NCBI GenBank assembly: GCA_018417955.1
Contig: JACTVC010000001.1
Coordinates: 3,906,001 to 3,970,000 of the forward strand
Direction of reading: 5' to 3'
Length of the DNA: 64,000 bases
Origin: Laccaria trichodermophora
Lineage: Eukaryota; Basidiomycota; Agaricomycetes; Agaricales; Hydnangiaceae
Position 1 is the stretch's first letter, and every line of letters begins with the position of its first letter. The position numbers and the translations under genes were made by a program. The notes under the pieces are model-generated. The model made no database searches. It was not told the origin of the DNA and saw only the letters and a program-made list of their open reading frames with translations. Positions 1 through 13,200 of this stretch are shown one piece after another.

Positions 1-3000
1 TTTGCGCAGGAGCTTAGGCTTTTGTAATGTAAGAATCACGCGATGACTACCTTCCTTTGCACGAGAAATTCACGCCAAAGGAGCCAAACGTGACGGTTCG
101 GGCGTTGAAGATGCCACAGTTGGCATTGCAGGATACAGTGGGGGGTGCAGGTGAAGACCTGGGTTTGCGGTCGTACAGCGCTAGCATGCTTGACTAAAAG
201 TGATTCAAAGCAGTGTATAGGCGAACTACGTCCGTGTCAAGGAGCAGGGTGCGTGGAGTGGGTAGAGGTAGGTGTCTAGGAGATCTCGAAGCACGGAGAG
301 GATCAAGTGTGTGAGAAGCGGCTGCGTTCGTCGCAGAGGAGGAACGGGAGCGGAAGTGGACTGGCAAATCCACTTGAGAGGGGCTATAACGAACGGCGCA
401 CTGTCCTCTGCAGAAAGTGTCCTATGCATATCATGATGTTCAGTCAACGCATGATCGTCTGCGAGGTAACCATAGACGACGGCCCAAAGCCCTCCGAGTT
501 GGCGGTCGCATTGACTTGCAAGCGAGCGGATTCCTCGATTGTGGTGTCTACGCTCGTATAGGAAGAGTTATATTGTAGGGCATGTGTCGTCGACGTTTTG
601 GATCCGGGGCCTATGCAGCAGCTGTCCGTCAAGATTTTTCAAATCCACCGATGTGCATAGATCCAGCGCCGCACTCTGAGGTTGTTCAAAGATCAAGTCA
701 TTGATATGAATTCGTTGAAGTCCCAAGACAAGCGTTGAACGTTGAGCTTTTAGCTAGGATTGTGAGTCGGTGATTAGATACGCGGACGTCGACTTGGCTT
801 GGCCCGCCGACACAGGAAGCTAGAGTAGAAACAAGGTTAGACCCCAGAAGAAGCGAAGGGAAAGCACGAACTCACCCTGATATGATCTCCAGTCGCATAC
901 CACAGGGAGCGACGTATTCACACTGACGTACATCCTCACTGGGCACGAAGAACACTGCAATGATAGATCAGCCCTCTGAAGTTATGACTGTGGGGTGTAA
1001 ACTCACCAATAACCCAACGTCATGCCATCGACGAAATCCCTCAAATGGGCCAATCGGTCAGTCGTACTCGGATTTTCCTTTGATATTCTTCAGGTCATTA
1101 ACTTCCATTTCAGCCGTCGACTCCATCAGAGGGCTTTGCAAATGCAACAATAACAGATCAGCGCTGAGCTTTTGGCGGGGCCGAGAGTCGAAAGGCCCCA
1201 ATTCTTCAACGCATGACGGTCGTTTGGTTCGACTGGAACAAAAAAGACGGACCACAGGGCGTGGAAAGTCCCGTTGCAGTTGCGATCGTGAATGGCCTAG
1301 CAAAATGAGTTTGACAGACAACCAGTATCACGAGGATAGTGGGAGTCAAAAGGTGTTTCGAGGGTCCGGAGGCTCTTCGTGATCGTTGATAAGAGTAGTC
1401 ATTCTGTCTAAGAGATGGTGTTTGTTCGTATCATCGAGTAACCAATTCAAGAGACTTACCATGCACCCAAAGCTTTGTGAATGCCCGTCCTTAAGTTCGT
1501 GTACAAACCGACAGGGTAGGAGCGGCTAGTCGAATCCTCCGTCGATTACCAACGGAGGTGAAGGTAGCGACTACAGAGAATGGAAGTTGAACACTGGAAG
1601 ATCAAAGAAGCAGGTGTCATACTTACCCTAGTCCAAAGGACACACACACGGCGTGGCGCTCTCGAAAACTTCGCCACGAACATCGCTCTTGAATCGCCAC
1701 CCCCCAATCTCCCGAAAACTTTTCCCTCTGCTATCCTCCATCCAAGCAAGAACGTGGTAAGGACTTTGAGCTGGCCTGGACTTGGGCTCTCAGAGTTGAC
1801 CACCAAGTGCTTTGCTTTCGAGGTTTGAGTGGGTTTTACGAATCTTGTGCAGCAGCAGCCCAGAGTTGACCACGGTTAGGAGTAGGGGAAGAGAAGGTCG
1901 AAGAAAGGGGTGAGCGCTGAGCGCTGAGCCCTTGGCTGTCTTGTGGGATAGAATTGAGAAGGCCATGACGCATGAGAACGGGCTGGACTTTGTTGGTCTG
2001 TATGCCGTTGTCAGGAACGTGCTTTGGAAAAAAAGAGAGGGAAGAAAAGAAGTACATACTTATACTTCATCAGAACCTAGACATCCAAGTCGAAAAACCC
2101 ACTTCCTCCCCTTCTATCGCGACGTTCCCTTGAAATACGCTGTGTCTTCTCGATTTCACGGGTTGACCAGAACAAGAAGAGGGCACGATGACGACAGACG
2201 CAGAGGGGGAAGTTCAGAACCTTGTTTGTTTACTTGGTACACGTAGGCGACGCGGCGGCTAGAAATGGACATTGCGTATCAAAGGTCAGAGATCTAGAGC
2301 GGCATGCCATTGGCGAGTCGAGATGTTGCGATAACACTTCCGAGCCTCTTGCACATCTGAATGGAAGATGGAGCGCAATCGACGCGGTAAGCTAGAGTGG
2401 AAACAGATTTAGACCCCAGAAGAAGAGAAGAGAAAGCACGAACTCACCCTGATGTTGTATAGCACTCGGAACGACGTAATTACACTGGTGCGCGTCCTCA
2501 CTAGGCCTCACTGGGCATGAAGGACACTGCAACTATAGATCAGCCCTACTATGAGATCCAACGTCATGGTGTCCTTGAAGAGAATGTGACCCAGGTGTGA
2601 CCCACGTTCCGTTCGACCGAACGCTCTTGACATCTCCTTGTCCTTCGTTTGAGCGCGTGAGTACGAAGTGGAGCATTTTTCGCGCATAAAGCTTACTGAC
2701 ATGAGCAGGCGCGGTTGAACTTTGAAGCAAATCCAGGCAAAGGTCAAAACAAACGGAACTTTCAGACAAGACATCGACTCACAGATGCCAATATCTCACC
2801 ACTGGTCCCACATATGGAGGACTTTCCAAGTGACCGAATGATAGTTCCACTCTCACCTCTCAGCACCACTACCGTGGAACTTGAATGACCGACAACAACG
2901 AAAGCTGTCTGCTGGCTGTCTTTCTGATGTATGTCGTATAACATCAGATCGCGACTATCCCACTAATCAATCATCCTTCTCTTAGCCTCCTAGAGGAAGG

Positions 3001-3836
3001 TCACCATCACCCCGTCCACCCTCCCCACTCCGAAACGCGTTCTTTCCAGGGAACTCGACAGACGTCAATCCAGACTCCAAGTCCGACCACGGCTCAGACG
3101 ACGACGATGACGTCCAGGAAGACGAACAAGGAATGTAGCAGCAACGTTCCAGATCATCCTCCTCATCCGTCTCCCATCTCCCAGCGAACTTCGTCCAAAG
3201 AATGGGTACAGTCGTAGGGGGCATTTCACCGCGATTACCTATGCTACGCGACGCAGCTGGAAGCTGAAGCGGAGAGGGAACGCGACTGTAGTCGTAGAGA
3301 GGGGGGAAGCTATACTTGGGGGAGGTCCAGGCAAGGAGACCCTTTGACGATTGTGCGCTGGCTACGATGGAGAGACGCTCCCTCCACCGCCCTCTAGGTC
3401 TCAAACTGTGCCTAACCCACCATCTCCGTCTAATTCGCAGAAAGAGTCGGGTGTCGTTACTGGTTGGTGGTCTGCTGCGAAGAGTAGGCTTCCGCCCACG
3501 AAAGACCCGCTCATGCCTGCTCAGCGCTCATTCAACATGAACCCCGTACCTTTTGCCTCCCCACCCTCGCCTACCTCTTCTCGTTCGAGTCTCTCGACTA
3601 CGCCACCCAACTTGGCTTCTTCTCCATGCGTACAACGGATACGGTCTTCCCCCCCTTCTCGCGAGGCTTGGCCTTTGTATGCCCAGTTCATATCTACCAG
3701 GTACACTCCTCATGATAGCCAAACGCTTCGACAAGCTTGATAAATGGACCATGGGACACGTTAGGGCCTTGGAAGATCGGATGAACGAGGTTGAGAGGTG
3801 GTTAGTCAACAAGGGAGGGGAGAAAGGAAAGGGAAA
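1..3836 (+). repeat. Segmental duplication, copy A
   Basis: This stretch is a direct repeat of 27601-32625. The first bases match position 27601 onward almost base for base, and matching blocks recur through to about 3836. Copy A lacks the 1.1 kb transposon found in copy B. Short indels and many substitutions show the duplication is not recent. Matching blocks include 226-560 with 27842-28168, 840-1380 with 28450-30100, and 2780-3836 with 31620-32625. The left limit lies outside the window. No intact gene is recognised before about 2780; the short open frames here are shared by both copies but show no domain. Confidence 0.85.
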
Positions 3837-5380
3837 AAGGATTGCGAGTCCGAGTGCATGCGTGCTCGACGGATAACTGAACCTCCCGACGGATAACTGA
3901 ACCTCCGGGACGAAGTCGTCGAGCTCCAAAGCCGATTAGGGGAACTGCTTTGGGATATGGCAAAAATCGCAACGGCACCCTCTCTGCGGAACCTAAAACG
4001 CAGTCCGCCGCTGTATCAATGTTGGTCGCACCACAAACCACGTCCTCCATCGTCACGCATTCACATCCGACTTCTTCGATTGCAACGCACTTGACAGGAT
4101 TGCCGTCATGGCCCAGCACGCCCATTCACCATCCCAGGTTGTCAACCACCACTGTGAGAGAATCGACGAGCCCTCCGATGACTCCGAAGAAGAGAGAGTC
4201 GGGCACGAGGTTGCTACTCAACAGGAGATTATTCTTCTCCGCCAGACACATTCTCCCCCAGTAATTCTCCACCTTCATCGATTAGTTCTGCTATGAAGGC
4301 CTTTGTCTAGGGCCATTTCGGGGCTACCCCTCCATTCATCCTCAGGACTGGGTACACTACCGGGTGCTTCGTATTCTGCGACCTCACTTTCTTGACTGGC
4401 TTCCGGTACGGGTAGGCCACCGTCCCCGCCTGCTCAACCCAAGTTTACTCCTGCCTCTGCTTCTGCCAATCGAACGGCCAGCCCAACGCCCGCTCCAGCG
4501 AAAGGACGAGGAACACAACAAGGATTGTCACCCCCGAAAACGGGTGCTGGGAAAAGACAGACGAGTGTAAGCCCCACGTCGAGGAAACGGTACACCGTTG
4601 CTTGGAGGGCCGATAACCGTGCCTCCTGATGAGGATGAGTTTTCTTTGAATGCTGCTTCTTTGTTCTATACCACCGCCGCCAATACCGCCGCCAATACCA
4701 ATGCGAATATCAATACCAATACCCATACGGATCCGCCTTCTACTGTTTCTTTACTGAAAAGGGTGGGCACACCACGGTCCTACTCCCGTGTCATTGGGGG
4801 GTCATTTTCCGTTTCTCCCGTAGGGGACGATGACGACGACAAGAAGAAGGAGGAGGAAGGCGCAGGTGAATTCGGAGAAGGCGAAGAAACGATCGGCAAA
4901 TCTTCCGGCATCAAACTCAAGAACGCGAATGGGAGTCTGTCTTCCACCGCGTCAAACTCGATATCGCCTGGTGGACCTGGGGGCGGTGATTACAAGTCCA
5001 CGGCTACGACCTCCCCATCGCCGTCCACTCGTCGGATCAGGGCACAGAGCGCGTATGGGTACGCTAGCCTCCTCCCTCCCCAGACTCCATTACAGACTCC
5101 TACCATAGGGACCACCGCACCGCTAAAGCCAAAGTTGAGGTCCCGCTCTTCCAAGCGACTTTCCTCTGGTACTAGCTCCATTGGGACGGGAGACGGAATG
5201 ATAAGCGGTGGTCTTGGAGGAGGGGGTACCAAGTTCGTGGACCCTTTGTTGTTGAGGAGGCACCAGCAAAGTCAAGAGGGGTTACAGATGAAGATGCCGA
5301 TGCCGAAGCCGGCGGGGAAGGTTCCGATTGGGCAGTTAGTTGCGTTTTTTGATGGGGAGAAGGGGGGGAGGATGTAGGGT
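2784..5380 (+). pseudogene. Frame-broken conserved fungal gene (unknown function), copy A
   Basis: Fragments of one Ser/Pro-rich protein can be followed on the plus strand, but no single frame or plausible splice pattern joins them. The parts are an N-terminal piece near 2790-2890, a segment ending in a charged helix (LDKWTMGHVRALEDRMNEVE) at about 3725-3815, a short helix near 3905-3960, and a Ser/Pro-rich tail. At about 4600 the upstream frame (ending SRKRYTVA) and the downstream frame (starting LGGPITVPP) meet with a one-base shift. Copy B of the duplication keeps a different subset of this gene. The protein resembles an uncharacterised family of mushroom proteins; I cannot name a function. 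Confidence 0.6.
4598..5377 (+). CDS. C-terminal open frame of the conserved unknown protein
   Basis: This 259-codon frame is the longest intact part of the broken gene. It begins at a non-ATG codon right after the frameshift, so it is a remnant rather than a gene with its own start. The sequence is low complexity: an N/T/A-rich run of short repeats (about residues 28-46), an acidic D/E/K block (about 75-100), Ser/Thr/Pro-rich segments, a basic patch near LRSRSSKRLSSG, and a conserved-looking end, PIGQLVAFFDGEK. No catalytic motif is seen. It lies outside the duplicated block, so copy B has no counterpart of this end. Confidence 0.45.
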   Translation: MLGGPITVPPDEDEFSLNAASLFYTTAANTAANTNANINTNTHTDPPSTVSLLKRVGTPRSYSRVIGGSFSVSPVGDDDDDKKKEEEGAGEFGEGEETIGKSSGIKLKNANGSLSSTASNSISPGGPGGGDYKSTATTSPSPSTRRIRAQSAYGYASLLPPQTPLQTPTIGTTAPLKPKLRSRSSKRLSSGTSSIGTGDGMISGGLGGGGTKFVDPLLLRRHQQSQEGLQMKMPMPKPAGKVPIGQLVAFFDGEKGGRM

Positions 5381-5916
5381 TGGCTTGTTGGAACGGTTTC
5401 TTTTTTTTTGAAGCGGGATGGATGGACGAACACAAGGTGGGATGGTGGAAGGAAGGTAGGCGGCAAGGGGAGAGAGTAATGAGTATGGATCTGGAATGAC
5501 TGATATGCTATGTACCTTTGACTTGCTTTACTTATACCCTCCCAATGACATGACAGTACTGACACTTGTTTTTTATGCAACCCCAGTTTTTTTTTGCTTG
5601 AATGCTTTTTTGGTATATGTTGTCTATTGACCCATGATATATGTATGATCTCAAGGTTGAGTTGGAAACACACACTTCAAGATTCAAACAAAAACAAAAA
5701 AAAAGATTCAAGCTGTTCCCCTTGTTAAACATACTGGTACCATGCACTGCTTTCTCTGACTTGCCTTACTTATACTGCACGATTACAACTGGGTCTTCAT
5801 GTCACACATCCCATTGGGTTTTGAAGTCTTTTTCTTGTAGTCTAAAATACTCATTTTTTCTAATGTTGAGAAGACTGACACATGGGAGTGTGGAAAGTGC
5901 AAACACATGAACTAAC
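5381..5916. other. AT-rich intergenic stretch
   Basis: This is the 3' flank of the broken gene up to the MITE. It holds homopolymer T and A runs (for example near 5400 and 5588) and no credible reading frame or RNA gene. Confidence 0.4.
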
Positions 5917-6785
5917 TATGGTGCAACAACCCTAAACACCGCTACTTTTGTGCAATCAAAACTCAGGGTCCAAATTTCCCCCTTTTCTTTATCTGTTTGG
6001 TAGAAATGCTTCTTCTGCAAAGCTGAACATAGTTGGCTGAAATTGGCCACATGGCCATATAAGGAAGGTACTTACCAAATATAGACATCAGTTTGGTTGG
6101 AGTTTTTGCCCTCCCTTGCACAGGTAATGTCAGGAAACACTGGGGAATGCTCAATTGAGCCTTTTACACCTTCTACAAGCTCCCTGTAGCCAGAAAAAAA
6201 GCACAAATTTTTTGAATTTTTTTTCGCAGCCAATTTGGTCGAGTTTAAACAAGGTGTTTACTCAAGTCCAATGAAAACCATCCAAGGCTAAGTTGCACGC
6301 ACACAACTTCAGTCGTGTGTCTGCTGACACATGACTCAGAGCCACTGCTCATCTCTCCCTTAACTCACATGATCCACGCTTGGATGTGTGCTACCAGGCC
6401 TTGATTTATTTTTAGATATACCCCTCATGGTTGAGGAGTGAGATTGAGACGCCCCCTTTCCATTAGGTTCTTGTCTTGACATCTCACTCCTCAACCAGGT
6501 ATGATTCCCAATTTTTAATCTAGGCCCTCGTCTTGATATCTTACCTCGTTATCTAGTTTCTAGCATACACATTTCTTGTCACCCTCCCACCCACTTCCTT
6601 TTTTACTACAAATTCTCATAGTACTACTCATGTATGTAAGCCATACCTCAAGTGGAAATACGTCGGAGTCTGGTGTGCACCACGCCAGATTTCCTGACAT
6701 TGGCTATTTTCTCGTCACACAGTGACTCATACTGCCTCTGCATCACACAAAAGCCTAGGTGTCATTTTAGGGTTGTTGCACCATA
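5917..6785. mobile_element. MITE with TA target site
   Basis: The ends are perfect inverted repeats: TATGGTGCAACAACCCTAAA at 5917-5936 and its reverse complement ending at 6785. The outermost TA on each side fits the TA target duplication of Tc1/mariner-type elements. The 869 bp body is non-coding, so it would need a transposase in trans. An internal near-palindrome, ggttgaggagtgagat with its partner, lies near 6430-6500. Confidence 0.7.
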
Positions 6786-7491
6786 GATGTGTGAACACAT
6801 ACACACACACTAAAGTCTAACATCTTAAACACTTATCACCACCAGTACATGCTCAGTACTTTGAGTTCAGGTTGGTATGGTAAACCAAATTACCACACTT
6901 GTTTTATTAGAACTTAAAGTAGAAGTTCAGTAACTGTTTTGTACATTTTGTAACACTTGTCATAGTCTAGTAAGGGCACAATGAAGTCACAGTGAAATCA
7001 CTCCCCTTGTCCTGAAAAAAAAGGATATTGCCAAAGAAGCTAGTTTGGAAGGTTTGGGATGGGCCGTGAGGCTGACAAATGAAGTGCATGTCACTGAGTC
7101 AAGGCTGGTAAACCAGTCCCCTTGCCAATCAACAACACCAAGTAGCCAAAGGGTTGGATCACTCCCCACATCTGTCAATTGAGATCTGAATGAAAATCTG
7201 AGGAGGTGTAAATTAGTAATGCTGCTGTTTGAGGAAAGAACTAGGGCCAGTTGTGTTGTGTCCATTGTGGCCATGCTTGTTGTCATGCTTGGTGTTGAGG
7301 GGTCATTTCCATTGTGTGTTTGTCATCATCCATTGTCATGGGTGGTGGTGCATTGTGGGTCATTGTTGTCGCTTCGCACTGTGAGTGGGTCAGGTCGTGG
7401 TGACATGGCATTGACACATTGGGGGATTGTCATCGTCAGGGGTCATCGCTGTCCCTGGTCATTCTTGTGCTCATCCTGATGGTCCTTGTGT
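6786..7491. other. Non-coding, TG/CA-rich DNA
   Basis: No supported gene. Part of it (about 7230-7490) is a TG-rich, low-complexity stretch that resumes at 15123 on the other side of the LTR element, so the two halves are the original target of that insertion. Confidence 0.5.
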
Positions 7492-7496
7492 ATGCT

Positions 7497-7865
7497 TGTG
7501 AAACCGAAGGGCTGATCGGGACTTCTCGACGAAGGCGTGAGTGCGAGATGGCGGCAGAGAATATTCGGGGTACGCAGGAGAGTGTTTGTAATGTGGTGCC
7601 GCGAGGCGATACTGCATTGAGAATATCCTGTGACCCAGGAACTGGGGCGTGGTCACCTGGCGCAGGACTCTTGTATCCCAGAGGGGAGGCATAAGGCTGC
7701 CTAGCCGTATAGAAATGGGGTGACTCCGTCCACATGTAATGTATAATGTGGTTGCAAAGTAAAGTATATTTGTTGAGAATGCAATGCTATACAGAGTTGA
7801 AACAAATATATGTAAATACGATGGTTCTAGGTCATGCAAGAAGTATATACTACCACGCCGTTACA
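7497..7865 (-). repeat. 3' LTR of retrotransposon 1
   Basis: 369 bp, same length as the partner at 14754-15122. There are 13 base differences between the two and no indel. All 13 fall at 12 positions where one or both copies show TpG or CpA in place of CpG. Confidence 0.92.
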
Positions 7866-8281
7866 AAGCCCCCCCGTGAGCTTGGAGCATCGTCTTGCGT
7901 TTCAATTTACTTCATCCTCCTCTTTGGCCTTCCCTGCTATTCATTTTTCAAAGTTACACAATCATAACATCCAGAGGTTGAGGATCCTTTATGGTTGTTG
8001 GATTCTTAGGCTGCATGGGCTCGCCTCCATTCACTCAGTAGGTTCTCTGATGTTCATGACAGGAGAGGAAATCAGGAGAAATTGACAGGTGGAGGGGGTA
8101 ATTCGAGCAGAGGTCTCATTGTTTTACGTCAGTAGCGATGTGATCTTGACCAGGGCAAGCAAAATATATGCGGCTTTATGAGCAGGACTGTTTGGAGGTC
8201 TCGGGGACTTAGGCTGCGACGTCCTAAGGTCTCTTATTCCCAGACCATATTTTGTGTATAGCCTGAGGGATACTGCATATG

Positions 8282-9340
8282 TTATCTTCGCATCCATGGG
8301 TAGCAGGACATTATGCAGTAATAATAAGGTTGCGGGAGTATAGTAGCTGATGCCAGTAGAGGGGCGACTAGCATCTTGAAGCTAGCGGGCAAAGGGAACA
8401 TGCATGGGTGGACTCGTAGGTTTAGATGGCGAGAGGCAGGAGATCTTTTGGAAAGAGGAGAACAGCACCCATGACAGAAGAGAGGGGAAGGAAATAAGGA
8501 GTGATTTCTGCCATAGGAAGGGAGGGTGGGTAGATAACAATGTCTAGTGTGTACAAATAGATTTGGTGGTTGACAACTAAATCGTGGAGAAGGGTACCAA
8601 GCTTGGCAATGGTGTTCCAACAGGAGTGAGGTACGACACGAGTTGCAAGATCGTCGAAGTCCTTGAGCTTGGTGGTCGGTTCTGTGAGTTGACGGTGATC
8701 CAATCACCAGGACTCTTGTCGCAAACATAATATCATTATGAGCTCGTGCAACATTGGAAGGACTTGGCCCATGATGAGTTGGTTGCTCATTGTCTTCACG
8801 ACGGAGCATTAAGTGGAGCGGGATGGACTCTAAAGAATTTGCACTGTCAGGATCATCCATTGGCTCATTATTGGACTCCTCTCTGCGAGGTGAGGCTTCA
8901 TCTTCTGCTACATCTTGACTATTTGGGACAGGAGGCAGCCCAATGCAGTTTGGAATTGTTTCAATTATCGTAGCTTCAGGTCTTCCAGGCAAGCTTGCTG
9001 CAGCAGGTTCCGATTCCCATGTCCGAGCGGCGGAATGGTGAGTTGCGCTCTCCATTAGGTCTTCCATTTTCTCATCAAGGTCATTCATACAGTCAGATTT
9101 GAAATAGAAATTTATGCTTCTGGTATATTGTGAAACCATATGGCACTTCGTGACTTCTTGATGTTGTCTCGCGCACAAGATGGCAGCAGAGAAGACGTGG
9201 AGTACTCGAGAGAGAGAGGAGGGTGTGGAAGCGAGGCTTGCCTTCACACTAGAGTGTTCCGGTGCAGAGCAAGGTGTCTTGTGGGAGAAGGAGAGTTCTT
9301 TCATTCCGGAAGGGGGAACTTCCGTCTCTAGGTTCACCAT
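8282..9340 (-). pseudogene. Degenerate gag-like fragment inside retrotransposon 1
   Basis: This is an open frame of 352 codons on the element's coding strand. Near its start it contains SRVLHVFSAAI and, about 20 residues on, MVSQY. These correspond to the RVPRIFSAAI ... SVSQWWGHRG region read through the LTR/PBS junction of the complete elements in this window. The frame therefore looks like a decayed related gag or LTR fragment rather than an independent gene. The middle part (MNDLDEKMEDLMESA) is helical and acidic. No known domain is seen. Confidence 0.45.
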
Positions 9341-9373
9341 TTTAGGTCACACCCTATCATGAATCCAACTTAG

Positions 9374-10183
9374 TCAGGTGCACCATCTCTTAACTAGGTT
9401 CGGATAAACTCCTCCTGAGTATGGTTGTACGTGGTGGTCATGATCCGAAATAAATTCATTCTCCTTTGGAGTTTCCTTTGATGACAGACCCTCGGAATTC
9501 CAAACCGGATTGAGCAAGACTGTGGAATTAGGCAAGTTTAAATTGCCTCCTAATATAGTTAATATTTCACAGTTACCGGTGCTCCAGCCATTGAACCAGG
9601 CGTCAGTTCTGGTGGCAAGGTCGATTGAGATCTCTAGAGCAGTGTGTAGGTCACGCTTAAGAGAATGGCCCTTGCAAATAACTGGGAGATTTTCTTTCAA
9701 GCCCGTCGTTCTTGAAGTTTCGATGTGTGCTTGTCCGCATCTAAGGCCCTTTTGAACCTTCGTTGTCCAGTCAACGGTGAACGGATGTTGTTCACAGTAT
9801 AGGAAGGAATTTGTGTCCTCTGAAGAGGGCACTGTCAGGTGAATTCCTTTGCTCCACGAGGTGCTGTATAGTGGTTTGGGTGAATGGTGCTCCTCGCAGT
9901 GGCGATCCTTTCTCTTGTCTGTTTCTTGATCTGTCTGTAACGGCCAGTCCGCATAAAGGCTGTCGTAGGCGCTCCCTGCATTGGGGACAGAGAGAGCATG
10001 TATATTGGTGATATGAATGAACCTAGAGGGGTAAACCACTATTACTGGTATAGTCACGCGACACTGTTCTCCAGAATTTGGTCGATCTGTCATTATATCC
10101 AGCATAACGGCATAGATTCGTTGTGAAGGAGTTTGTGTGAACTTTAGGAGTGGGGAGCTCTTCGAGGTTTCAGGAGGATTCAT
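9374..10183 (-). CDS. Second open frame of retrotransposon 1 (unknown)
   Basis: 269 codons starting MNPPETSKSS. In the pre-insertion sequence of the element, the gag-like frame would continue across the palindrome site and end in GAATGA. The ATG of this frame overlaps that stop (ATGA), an arrangement suited to reinitiation. No protease, polymerase or integrase motif is visible. A function cannot be assigned; it may be a gag C-terminal product or an accessory frame. Confidence 0.45.
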   Translation of the reverse strand: MNPPETSKSSPLLKFTQTPSQRIYAVMLDIMTDRPNSGEQCRVTIPVIVVYPSRFIHITNIHALSVPNAGSAYDSLYADWPLQTDQETDKRKDRHCEEHHSPKPLYSTSWSKGIHLTVPSSEDTNSFLYCEQHPFTVDWTTKVQKGLRCGQAHIETSRTTGLKENLPVICKGHSLKRDLHTALEISIDLATRTDAWFNGWSTGNCEILTILGGNLNLPNSTVLLNPVWNSEGLSSKETPKENEFISDHDHHVQPYSGGVYPNLVKRWCT

Positions 10184-10220
10184 TCTAATTTTCTGATAAG
10201 CATCATGAATACACTAGTAT

Positions 10221-13200
10221 CTACCACTTATATGATAAAATACAGGCAAGTGCCTGCACACCGACATCCACACTGCCTAATGAATTTATGAAATGAGAAG
10301 AGTAGGCAAAACTTATGAAATGTATTTCATTTCTTTACTATGACTATTTCATAACTGTCCTAAGACATATTTCAATACTACTTCATTGCAATTTCATTAC
10401 TGCCTGGCCTTCCATTTCATTGTCTATCCAGCATTGTTTCATTGCTATTTCATTCTTCCCTGACTTTTAATTTCATTGCCTACCCAGCCTTATTTCATTG
10501 CTTACCTGGCATTATTTCATTGCCTTTTCATATCCTGCCTGGGCAATTTCATATCTCTGCCTGGGCAATTTCATATCCTTGCCTGAGCAATCTCATATCC
10601 CTGCCTGGGCTACTTTATATTCATTTCATTTCTTGCCTTGGGCAATTTCATATCCCTGCCTAGGCAATTTCATATCTCTGCCTGGGCAATTTCATATCCT
10701 TGCCTGGGCTACTTCATATTCATTTCATTTCTTGCCTTAGGCAATTTCATATCTCTGCCTGGGCAATTTCATATCCTTGCCTTGGCAATCTCATATCTCT
10801 GCCTGGGCTATTTCATACCTACACTACTGCATTTATCATTGCCCCCTCAGAATGTCAGGCACTGCCTTCAGGGTCAATTTCAGGGTCCATCCCAAAGAGG
10901 AAATATCACCTTGTTTGACCAAAAGTGAAGAAAACCAAGAGGAGAATGTTTTTACCTATCAGGGTCCATATAATGGGATGTTGGGATGATGGTCACATGA
11001 CCAATTACCAAAAATGGTCAAAAAATGACAGTTGTAGCCCTACACTATAGCTTCCCAAATCTGTTTGAATCATGTTCTGAAGTGCCCCCATTGTGGATAT
11101 ATGAGGTAAAAGATTTTCTAAAGTGTCACATTTTTTTTGTTTTTGTGTTTTTCTCCATGAAAACAAAACCAAACAACATGATTTCAGTATATTTGGAAAG
11201 CTAAAAGAAAGGGCTACAATTATTGTATCATGGGGAAAATGACCAAAAAAGGAAAGTGCATGCCCTAGAAAAGAAATTGACACTGCCAGACTGTAATAGT
11301 CAGATATAGACTACCATAGACTACAAAGTTTATTGATAGATTACAAAAGTTGGACACAGACAATAAATTTTACTGATAGTCTACAAAAGACCACAAAAGT
11401 TGGACTTAGACTAGACAGTTTACTAATAGACTACAAAGTATACTGATAAACTACAAAAGACTACAAAAGTCAGACTTAGACTACAAGGTTTACTGATAGA
11501 CTACAAAAGACCACAAAAGTCAAAAACTTCCACTTAGACTACAAAGTTAGTAGTGTCTGCTTTTTGAGACTACAAAAGTTTGTAATATGTGATTTTCATT
11601 AGAAAGGTTTGTAGTATCTGCTTTTTGATACTACAAAGGCTTGTGGTGTCCACTTTTTCATTAGAAAAGTTTGTAGTGTCCGCTTTTTGAGACTACAAAA
11701 GTTTGTAGTGTGCGCTTTTTCATTAGAAAAGTTTGTAGTGTCTGCTTTTTGGGACTACAAAAGTTTGTAGTTGACATGTAGTTTATGGTGTCCTTGGCTC
11801 TGTCCAGATTATGGGGGTGAGGTTGAAGGGTTGACATGATCTTACTTACATATTACCAATGCTGCTGCATTAGTTTTTGACATCATGCACAAGCAGTCTT
11901 TCACATTAGGAAAGGCTATCCTATGCCTTCATGTTGATAGCTACCATACTGTCCTATCTCAAAACATAGTTATAAGCTCATGGGGATATGGCTGAAGGAA
12001 TACCATGACTTTACATATTGCTATTGCCACATCACCACTTTTGACATCATGGCCAAGTTGGCTTTCACATCAGGACAGGCTATTCTCTGCTTTTACATTG
12101 ATAGTTACTGGTCTGTCTGCTCTCACATTGATAGCTACTGGCCTGTCCCAAACTTTGATATCAGCTCTTTGAGGGCTATAGAATGATGGGCCGATTCATC
12201 CTTGGAGGTGTCCTTAAGTCAGGTCATGTTGTAAGTTGACCATGTATTGAGACAGAACAGTAGATATCAACATGAATGGCCTCCTCAGGCTTGACAGCCA
12301 ACTTGATCATGATGTGAAAAAGTGATGATGTGGCAATAGCAATATATAAAGTCATGTCAATCCTTCAGCTACATCCCCATGAGCTTATAACTATGTTTTG
12401 AGATAGGACAGTATGGTAGCTATCAACATGAAGGCATAGGATAGCCTTTCCTAATGTGAAAGACTGCTTGTGCATGATGTCAAAAACTAATGCAGCAGCA
12501 TTGGTAATATGTAAGTAAGATCATGTCAACCCTTCAACCTCACCCCCATAATCTGGACAGAGCCAAGGACACCATAAACTACATGTCAACTACAAACTTT
12601 TGTAGTCCCAAAAAGCAGACACTACAAACTTTTCTAATGAAAAAGCGCACACTACAAACTTTTGTAGTCTCAAAAAGCGGACACTACAAACTTTTCTAAT
12701 GAAAAAGTGGACACCACAAGCCTTTGTAGTATCAAAAAGCAGATACTACAAACCTTTCTAATGAAAATCACATATTACAAACTTTTGTAGTCTCAAAAAG
12801 CAGACACTACTAACTTTGTAGTCTAAGTGGAAGTTTTTGACTTTTGTGGTCTTTTGTAGTCTATCAGTAAACCTTGTAGTCTAAGTCTGACTTTTGTAGT
12901 CTTTTGTAGTTTATCAGTATACTTTGTAGTCTATTAGTAAACTGTCTAGTCTAAGTCCAACTTTTGTGGTCTTTTGTAGACTATCAGTAAAATTTATTGT
13001 CTGTGTCCAACTTTTGTAATCTATCAATAAACTTTGTAGTCTATGGTAGTCTATATCTGACTATTACAGTCTGGCAGTGTCAATTTCTTTTCTAGGGCAT
13101 GCACTTTCCTTTTTTGGTCATTTTCCCCATGATACAATAATTGTAGCCCTTTCTTTTAGCTTTCCAAATATACTGAAATCATGTTGTTTGGTTTTGTTTT

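Noticed and set aside
226..561. Overlapping sense and antisense frames conserved in both duplication copies (with 27842-28168)
   Set aside because: Conservation follows from the duplication; both strands are equally open and no domain is seen.
10442..10928. Repetitive short frames (CLGNFISLPGQFHI-type) in the palindrome, mirrored at 13432-13918
   Set aside because: Translations of a 25 bp tandem repeat present in all frames; no sign of a protein.
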